This document shows positions 39,399 through 45,502 of a stretch of DNA of 45,502 nucleotides, in pieces; position 1 is the first letter of the stretch; the number at the start of each line of letters is the position of its first letter. Position numbers and translations under genes: made by a program. The notes beneath the pieces were generated by a model, which did not search any database, was not told where the DNA came from, and worked only from the letters and a program-made list of their open reading frames with translations. The DNA comes from Acidobacteriota bacterium. Lineage in GTDB: Bacteria; Acidobacteriota; Thermoanaerobaculia; Multivoradales; J023. The stretch is from contig JAJCXQ010000746.1 of the NCBI GenBank assembly GCA_029263355.1, forward strand, positions 1-45,502. Direction: 5' to 3'.

Positions 39399-42300
39399 AT
39401 GCAACGACGCCTCGTGCTCCGGCTGAGCCTGCTCGGCCTCATTTTCGCCAGTTTCAGCGTGCCGGTCAGGTCGGCTGCCGCCAAGTCGGCTGTCGCCAAG
39501 TCGGCTGCCGCCAAGTCTTCTGATGCAGCGTCGGCCGCTGCAACGTCAGCTGAAGAAGCTCTGCTGCCCTTTGAATCCCTCGAATGGCGCGAGGTGGGAC
39601 CTTATCGCGGCGGCCGATCAGCAGCGGCGACGGGCATCCCGGGGGAGCGTCAGGTCTACTACTTTGGCGCGACGGGTGGCGGGGTGTGGAAAACCCTCGA
39701 CGCTGGCAAAACCTGGAAGCCGGTGTCGGATGGCTTTTTCGGTGGCTCAATCGGTGCGGTCGCAGTATCTGCCTGGGATCCCAACGTGGTTTACGTCGGG
39801 GGTGGTGAGAAGACGGTGCGTGGCAATGTCTCCCATGGTGACGGTGTGTGGAAGTCGACCGACGCCGGCAAAACCTGGACCCATGTCGGTTTGCCGGAGT
39901 CGCGTCACATCCCCCGGATCCGGATCCACCCGCGGGATCCGGAGCTGGTTTACGCCGCGGTGCTCGGTCATCTTTATGGCCCCAACGAGGAGCGTGGCGT
40001 CTACCGCAGTCGTGATGGCGGCGTCTCGTGGCAGCGCGTCCTCCATGTGTCCGACGACGCTGGGGCGGTTGACCTGGCGATGGATCCCTCCAATCCACGC
40101 ATTCTCTACGCCGCCCTGTGGCAGGTGCGGCGCACGCCGTGGAGTCTCGAGTCCGGTGGTAAGGGTTCTGGGCTGTGGAAGTCGACGGATGGCGGTGACA
40201 CTTGGGATGAGCTGTCGACCAAGCCGGGTTTCCCGGCGGGCACCCTCGGCATTATCGGGGTCGATGTCTCGGCTTCGAATCCGGAAAATCTCTATGCCCT
40301 GGTCGAGGCTGAGAAAGGCGGGGTGTTTCGCTCCAAGGATGGGGGTGACACCTGGACCAAGGTCAACGACGAACGCAAGCTCCGTCAGCGTGCTTGGTAC
40401 TACACCCGTATTACCGCCGATCCGGCGGACCAAGAGTCGGTTTACGTGCTGAACGTACGTTTCCACCGTTCAAAAGATGGCGGCAAGACCTTCACCGAAA
40501 TTAGCACCCCCCACGGCGACAACCACGATCTGTGGATCGATCCGGGGGATCCGTTGCGGATGATCGAAGCCAACGACGGGGGCGCCAACATCACCACCGA
40601 CGGCGGCGTCACCTGGTCGGTGCAGTCGAATCAACCGACGGCGCAGATGTATCGGGTGTCGACCGACAACGCCTTCCCTTACCGGCTGCTCGGTGGCCAG
40701 CAGGACAACTCGGCGGTCCGCATCCGTTCGCGTTCCGCTTTCGGCGGGGCGATTGGGGTGCGGGATTGGGAGTCGACCGCCGGCGGTGAGAGCGGCCATA
40801 TCGTCGCCAAACCCGACGATCCGGACATCGTTTACGGTGGTTCCTATGGCGGCTACCTAGTGCGTTTTGATCATCGCACCGGCGAGCGTCGCGCGGTCAA
40901 CGTCTGGCCCGACAATCCAATGGGCTGGGGTGCGGCCGACTTGGAGTATCGGTTCCAATGGAACTTTCCCCTGTTCTTCTCACCCCACGATCCCAACACC
41001 CTCTATGCGGCCGGCAACGTGTTATTCGTCAGTCGCGACGAAGGGGACAGCTGGCAGCCGTTAGGTGGTGATCTCACCCGCAATGATGCCGACAAGATGG
41101 GACCGTCGGGTGGCCCGATCACCAAAGACAACACCAGCGTCGAGTATTACGGCACTATCTTCGCGGCCGTCGAGTCGCCCCACGAAGCCGGAGTGTTGTG
41201 GGCCGGGACCGATGACGGCTTAATCCAGCTGTCGCGGGATGGCGGCAACGAGTGGGCCGACGTCACCCCCAAAAGCCTACCGGAGTGGACCCAGATCAAC
41301 TCCATCGACGCCCATCCCTTCGAGCCGGGAGGGCTCTACGTCGCCGGCACCCGTTACAAGCTCGACGACTTCACGCCGTACCTCTTCAAGACGATCGACT
41401 ACGGCCAGAGCTGGCAGCGTATCGACGAAGGGATCGATCGTCAGCACTTCACGAGGGTGATTCGGGCGGATCCCGACCGTCGTGGGCTGCTCTACGCCGG
41501 CACAGAGAACGGTGTCTACGTGTCCTTTGACGATGGCGCCCAGTGGCAGTCGTTGCAGCTCGAGCTGCCGTGGGTGCCAGTCACCGACATGGCGGTCAAG
41601 GAGCAGGATCTCGTCGTCGCCACCCAAGGGCGCGGTTATTGGATCTTGGACGACTTGACGGTATTGCACCAACACGACCCGCAGCTGGCGGAGACGGCGG
41701 CGCATCTTTTCGAGCCTAGCCCCACCCATCGATTCGCCGGTCGCGGCACCCAGGATGATCCGGTGCATGAAGGCAAGAATCCCCCGTCGGGAGTCGTGTT
41801 CCACTTCTTCTTGGCTGACGATCCGAATAAGGACGAGCCGGGTAAAGACGAACCAAACAACGCCGCGCCAAGCAGTGCCAAGCCCGACAAAGAAGAATCG
41901 AGTGCAGACGAGGCGGGCGAGTCCACTGACGAATCAACCCAAGACGTCGTCAAGCTGGAGATTCTGGAGCAAGGTGGCGATGTGATCCGCACCTTCACCC
42001 CCAAACCGAAGCCAGGTGAGGACGACGACAAAGAGAAGGAGCCCGAGCCCGACAACCCTCGCCAGCTCGAGCTCGAGGCCGGCGGCAATCGTTTCGTGTG
42101 GGATATGCAGTATCCGGGGGCTCGGAAGTTTCCCGGTCTGGTGTTGTGGAACAGCAGGCTCGATGGTCCGCGGGCGGTGCCAGGCACCTATCGCGCCCGT
42201 CTCACCGTCGGCGAGTGGTCCGCTGAAGTGCCTTTCGAAATCCTGCCCGATCCGCGCTCGTCCGCGACTCAGGACGACTTCCAGGCCCAATTCGACTTCC

Positions 42301-42758
42301 TGATCGCGGTGCGCGACAAGTTGAGCGAAACCCACGACGAGATCGGTCGACTACGGGACGCCCGGACCCAGATCGAGGCGCTGGGCAAACGTCTGGCGGA
42401 CACATCTGAAGGCGAAGAGGGCGCCTCCGAAGCGTTGATCGAGGCTGGGAAAACCCTCGCGGAGCGTTTGACCGAGATCGAAAAAGCCCTCTACCAAACC
42501 CAGAACCGCAGCCGTCAAGATCCACTCAACTTTCCCATTCGCCTCAACGACAAGCTGGCCGGCCTGCTCAGCGTCGCCGCCATCGGCGACCGTCGCCCCA
42601 CCGAATCGATGTTGGCGGTCCGAGCCGAGCTCACCGCCGCCATCGACGTCGAGCTCAGTAAGCTGCGCGCGATCTGGGAGACTGACTTGCCGGCCTACAA
42701 CGCCTTGGCCCGAGAGCACGAGGTCGATCGGGTGTTATTGAAAAATAATCCCCAGTAA
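39399..42758 (+). CDS. Exported BNR/sortilin-like beta-propeller protein, 1119 residues
   Basis: A signal peptide (LRLSLLGLIFASFSVPVRSA) precedes an Ala/Lys/Ser linker built from three 15-bp repeats (39474-39518). Many Asp-box repeats follow (TLDAGKTW, STDAGKTW, SRDGGVSW, STDGGDTW, SKDGGDTW, TTDGGVTW, SRDEGDSW), typical of a VPS10/sortilin-like double propeller. After ~780 comes an acidic low-complexity linker (DPNKDEPGKDEPNNAAPS). The C-terminal domain has FVWDMQYPGARKFPGLVLW and a helical region (RLRDARTQIEALGKRLAD). Proteins of this type are abundant in Acidobacteriota and often annotated as glycosyl hydrolases, but no catalytic residues are known. TGGAGG upstream supports the ATG. Confidence 0.87.
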   Translation: MQRRLVLRLSLLGLIFASFSVPVRSAAAKSAVAKSAAAKSSDAASAAATSAEEALLPFESLEWREVGPYRGGRSAAATGIPGERQVYYFGATGGGVWKTLDAGKTWKPVSDGFFGGSIGAVAVSAWDPNVVYVGGGEKTVRGNVSHGDGVWKSTDAGKTWTHVGLPESRHIPRIRIHPRDPELVYAAVLGHLYGPNEERGVYRSRDGGVSWQRVLHVSDDAGAVDLAMDPSNPRILYAALWQVRRTPWSLESGGKGSGLWKSTDGGDTWDELSTKPGFPAGTLGIIGVDVSASNPENLYALVEAEKGGVFRSKDGGDTWTKVNDERKLRQRAWYYTRITADPADQESVYVLNVRFHRSKDGGKTFTEISTPHGDNHDLWIDPGDPLRMIEANDGGANITTDGGVTWSVQSNQPTAQMYRVSTDNAFPYRLLGGQQDNSAVRIRSRSAFGGAIGVRDWESTAGGESGHIVAKPDDPDIVYGGSYGGYLVRFDHRTGERRAVNVWPDNPMGWGAADLEYRFQWNFPLFFSPHDPNTLYAAGNVLFVSRDEGDSWQPLGGDLTRNDADKMGPSGGPITKDNTSVEYYGTIFAAVESPHEAGVLWAGTDDGLIQLSRDGGNEWADVTPKSLPEWTQINSIDAHPFEPGGLYVAGTRYKLDDFTPYLFKTIDYGQSWQRIDEGIDRQHFTRVIRADPDRRGLLYAGTENGVYVSFDDGAQWQSLQLELPWVPVTDMAVKEQDLVVATQGRGYWILDDLTVLHQHDPQLAETAAHLFEPSPTHRFAGRGTQDDPVHEGKNPPSGVVFHFFLADDPNKDEPGKDEPNNAAPSSAKPDKEESSADEAGESTDESTQDVVKLEILEQGGDVIRTFTPKPKPGEDDDKEKEPEPDNPRQLELEAGGNRFVWDMQYPGARKFPGLVLWNSRLDGPRAVPGTYRARLTVGEWSAEVPFEILPDPRSSATQDDFQAQFDFLIAVRDKLSETHDEIGRLRDARTQIEALGKRLADTSEGEEGASEALIEAGKTLAERLTEIEKALYQTQNRSRQDPLNFPIRLNDKLAGLLSVAAIGDRRPTESMLAVRAELTAAIDVELSKLRAIWETDLPAYNALAREHEVDRVLLKNNPQ

Positions 42759-42790
42759 GGGCGCACAGCCGTTCGCCCAAAGAGCAACAA

Positions 42791-42927
42791 GCTGGGAGCG
42801 CCAGCGTCTCGCAAAAGGCGCTGGTGTCTTGCTCGCATTCGCGTAAAAATCACCTGCAAGAAACAAGGCGTCTCGCCAGCTTCGTCGTAAAAGCCACCTG
42901 CTGGGAGCGCCGGCGTCTCGCCGGCTT
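42791..42927 (+). repeat. Cluster of REP-like elements between convergent giants
   Basis: One full 37-bp element lies at 42891-42927. Two partial copies lie at 42791-42812 (left arm) and 42867-42882 (right arm). The gap 42759-42962 separates two convergent stops and contains little else. The palindromes could end transcription in both directions. Confidence 0.75.
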
Positions 42928-42962
42928 AGTCGACGCAGCGAACCCAGGTCGGTGAGCCCGGT

Positions 42963-45502
42963 TCACCTCTCGCCGTCAGGCGTCGCACCCAAAATCACGT
43001 TCGGGACCCCTTTGGCGGTCAACATCTGGTTGAAGGTCGGCACGCTACGGTTACGCAGCTTCTCGAAGCTGCGACGGTGGGTGGCGAACTCCTTCTCCAG
43101 CGCGCGGAAGACTTCGAGATGCTGAGTCGTGGGGGGATAGTCCGCCTGCATCAGGCGATAGGCCAAGTAGACCATCCGCGCATAGAGGAGTCGTTTCCAT
43201 CGCAGGGTGTCTTGCGATGCTTGGGTCAGCCTGAGGTCGAAGAAGTGGGACTCGAGCTCCTCAATTTTCTTGGTGAGGGCAGTACAGGCCATCAAGACGG
43301 TCTTGGTCTCCGGCCGATCGACCAGGGAGCTGTCCGCCAGCCGAGCCTCGAGATCCGACAGACGTTTACGTACCCACTCGAGCTCGTTGATCATCGAGAC
43401 CGATTCCTCGATCATCGAGCGCAGTTTCATGACCACGTCGATTTGGGCTCGGATATCGTCTTCGCTGCCGGTGGAGCTTGGATCTTTGAGCACCGTGAGT
43501 TGGCGTGTGAGGGTTTTACCGCCGGCCTCGAGCTGGACGGTGTAGACCCCGGGAGGCGCCAGCACCGACAGCCGACCACCGTCGATCAGTCGTCGCCAGC
43601 CGGTTGCTGGAATCGTGACATGGGGATTCTCAGCCGGACGGTTGCGTAGCTTGACCTCGCTGGTTTTGTCGAGCTCGAGATCCCAGAACACTCGCTGGAT
43701 GGCGCCGTCGGCTGTCGGCAGGTCGTCGAGAGTGCGGACAACTTTCCCGGCAGCATCGAGGATTGTGAGTTTGGGCTTGGCTGCGTCAGAGTCGCTGTCT
43801 TCAGAACCGCTGTCTTCAGAACTGTCGTTCTGAGGGCTTTCGTCCTCGTCGGCTGTCGTTGACGCGCTCGAGCTTTCAGCGTCTGTCTGCGGCGCCGGAC
43901 CGAGGTAAACATGGAGCGAGGCGCCGTAGGTGGGATTGTCGCCGGCTGCTGGATCCTCCGGTTGCATCATCGGCGCTTCACGGCCGTGGAATCGGTAGGC
44001 GGGACGCGGTTGGAAGAGGAACGGCTCGGTGCCAAATCTGGTGGGCTGGTCGAGATCGTCGAGCTCAATCTGCTGCAAAGGGGTCAGGTCGTCCAGAATC
44101 CAGAAGCCGCGGCCGTAGGTGGCAATCACCAGATCGTTGAAGTGATCCTGGATGGTCAGCCAGTGGACCGGGGCGTTGGGTAGGTTCGCCTGCAAACGAT
44201 GCCACCGGTCGCCATCTGTGAACGACACATAGACGCCGTTTTCGACCCCCAGGTAGAGCAGCCCGGGGCGCTTCGGATCCTCGCGCACACAGTGGGCGTA
44301 ACTGACCACCCCAGATGGTACGCCGTCTGAAATTCGGCGCCAGGTTGCACCAAAGTCCGCGGTCTTGAAGACGTAGGTTGCGGTGTCGCCCAATTGGTGC
44401 CGATCGACGGTGAGGTAAGCGGTGGCTGCGTCGTGAACGGAAGGTTCGATGTTGGAGATGGTGCCGCGGGGTGGCAGGCCCGGCAAGTTGGTGGTGACGT
44501 TGGTCCAATGGCCACCGTCGTCGCGGGTGACTTGAACCTGACCGTCGTTGGTGCCGGCCCAGATCACGCCAGCCTCGATCGGCGAGACCGCGAGCGCAAA
44601 AACAGTGGGGGCGACGGTGGGGCCGGCGTCGTCCAAGGTGAGGCCGCCGGTCCGCTGCTGGAGCTCGGGATCGTCGGTGGTCAGGTCCGGGCTGATCACC
44701 GTCCAGCTCTGACCGTCGTCCATCGACCGGTGCACATATTGGCTGCCGGCCAAAACTTGACGCGGATCGTGGGGGGAGACGGCGATCGGAAACGTCCACT
44801 GGAAGCGATATTCGAGCTCGGCCGCGGGCCAACTCTCGGCGGCATCGGGCCACACGCTGACGTCACGGGTATGGCCGGTGCGGGCGTCGAAACGCTCGAG
44901 GATGCCGTCGTAGCAGCCGGTCCACACCGTGTTGGGATCGCCTGGGCGGGGGATCGCAAAGCCGACCTCACAACCTCCCACCGAGCTCCAAGCGCCGATC
45001 GGGATCGTTTCACCGGTCAGAGTGTTCGACGGTCCGCGGGTCGATGGGCCGTCTTGGCGGTTGCCATACACGAAGTAAGGGATCTGATCGTCGACATGAG
45101 CGTGGTACATCTGAGCGATCGGTAGCTGCGGTCGGAACCAGGTTTTGCCACGGGTGGTGGAGATCGACACCCCGCCGTCGTGGCCGACAATCATGCGATT
45201 CGGGATTGCCGGATCGATCCAAATGTCGTGGTGGTCCCAGCCCGCCTGGTTGTCGGAAGTCGAGGTCAGGCCACCGTCGAGAGATCGGCTGTGGCGCACC
45301 GCCATGAAGTGGATCTCGTCGGCATCGTCGGGGGCAGCCAGCGCTCGGGTGTAATAGAGCGGCCGTTGCATCAACGCATTATCGGCCGAGACCATGACCC
45401 ATGAGCCACCGCTGTCGTCGGAGCGCCACAACACGCCTTGGAAAGCGTCCAGCGACGCGAAGTCGCGATTCGAGTTGGTCTCGATCAAGGCGTAGACGCG
45501 TT
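42963..45502 (-). CDS. BNR/sortilin-like beta-propeller protein, C-terminal ~846 residues (5' end outside window)
   Basis: The frame stays open to the window end (RVYALIETNSNRD), so the N-terminal signal and first blades are missing. Visible Asp-box repeats include RSDDSGGSW, SMDDGQSW, TRDDGGHW and TADFGATW. The strings RFQWTFPIAVSPHDP, VIATYGRGFWILDDLTPLQQ and RVFWDLELD match equivalent positions of the 1119-residue protein, so the two are paralogs. An acidic Ser/Asp linker (EDESPQNDSSEDSGSEDSD) precedes the C-terminal domain, which ends in helices (VMKLRSMIEESVSMINELE). It is convergent with its paralog across a REP-containing gap. Confidence 0.87.
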   Translation of the reverse strand, partial: RVYALIETNSNRDFASLDAFQGVLWRSDDSGGSWVMVSADNALMQRPLYYTRALAAPDDADEIHFMAVRHSRSLDGGLTSTSDNQAGWDHHDIWIDPAIPNRMIVGHDGGVSISTTRGKTWFRPQLPIAQMYHAHVDDQIPYFVYGNRQDGPSTRGPSNTLTGETIPIGAWSSVGGCEVGFAIPRPGDPNTVWTGCYDGILERFDARTGHTRDVSVWPDAAESWPAAELEYRFQWTFPIAVSPHDPRQVLAGSQYVHRSMDDGQSWTVISPDLTTDDPELQQRTGGLTLDDAGPTVAPTVFALAVSPIEAGVIWAGTNDGQVQVTRDDGGHWTNVTTNLPGLPPRGTISNIEPSVHDAATAYLTVDRHQLGDTATYVFKTADFGATWRRISDGVPSGVVSYAHCVREDPKRPGLLYLGVENGVYVSFTDGDRWHRLQANLPNAPVHWLTIQDHFNDLVIATYGRGFWILDDLTPLQQIELDDLDQPTRFGTEPFLFQPRPAYRFHGREAPMMQPEDPAAGDNPTYGASLHVYLGPAPQTDAESSSASTTADEDESPQNDSSEDSGSEDSDSDAAKPKLTILDAAGKVVRTLDDLPTADGAIQRVFWDLELDKTSEVKLRNRPAENPHVTIPATGWRRLIDGGRLSVLAPPGVYTVQLEAGGKTLTRQLTVLKDPSSTGSEDDIRAQIDVVMKLRSMIEESVSMINELEWVRKRLSDLEARLADSSLVDRPETKTVLMACTALTKKIEELESHFFDLRLTQASQDTLRWKRLLYARMVYLAYRLMQADYPPTTQHLEVFRALEKEFATHRRSFEKLRNRSVPTFNQMLTAKGVPNVILGATPDGER

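Overview
The window is a stretch of bacterial chromosome with high G+C and densely packed genes. No rRNA, tRNA, phage, transposase or CRISPR array was recognised. The gene content suggests a Gram-negative, signalling-rich lineage, most plausibly Acidobacteriota (Thermoanaerobaculia/Holophagae-like). The reasons are two giant BNR/sortilin-type beta-propeller proteins, TPR-CHAT proteins, a receiver-Ser/Thr kinase fusion, a sigma54 activator, an RND pump and frequent GTG/TTG starts. This assignment is inference from gene content, not from a marker gene.

Layout. 1-7730: the end of a Pit-type phosphate transporter; a receiver-kinase fusion divergent from a sigma54 activator with a degenerate receiver; arsC with an S4 RNA-binding protein; a K+ channel with two RCK domains; a methyltransferase; and a helix-hairpin-helix protein with a histone-like Lys-rich tail. 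7958-12446: a zinc deacylase, a fusion of 2-phosphoglycerate kinase with archaeal-type phosphoglycerate mutase, and a small TPR-like protein. 12686-17664: a TPR/double cyclic-nucleotide-binding protein, a small glycogen-binding-like protein, and an operon of M29 aminopeptidase, Mog and an SDR. 17692-18656: an AbiEii-like toxin-antitoxin pair.

18932-27902 is the most striking part. Two modules lie head to head, each built from an ECF sigma factor, a membrane-anchored zinc-finger anti-sigma factor and a large exported TPR-CHAT protease. One module also carries a small exported Gly/Asp-repeat protein whose gene overlaps the CHAT gene by 143 nt. The arrangement recalls the TPR-CHAT/anti-sigma/sigma logic of type III-E Craspase, but without CRISPR and apparently on the envelope side.

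27959-30568: a DarG-like macrodomain gene and a DarT-like ADP-ribosyltransferase gene lie between an intact DM13-domain gene and a 111-bp fragment of a second DM13 gene, in direct orientation. This looks like an acquired defence or toxin-antitoxin cassette. 30771-45502: a CGNR regulator, a 42-bp tandem hairpin array, an RND adaptor/pump operon, an SGNH-like membrane protein with a decayed duplicate beside it, a phytase-like esterase, and two convergent BNR/sortilin-like giants, the second cut by the window end. A 37-bp REP-like palindrome is dispersed in gaps at 18.8, 31.8 and 42.8-42.9 kb. Short tandem duplications of 15-21 bp recur, several in frame near protein N-termini.
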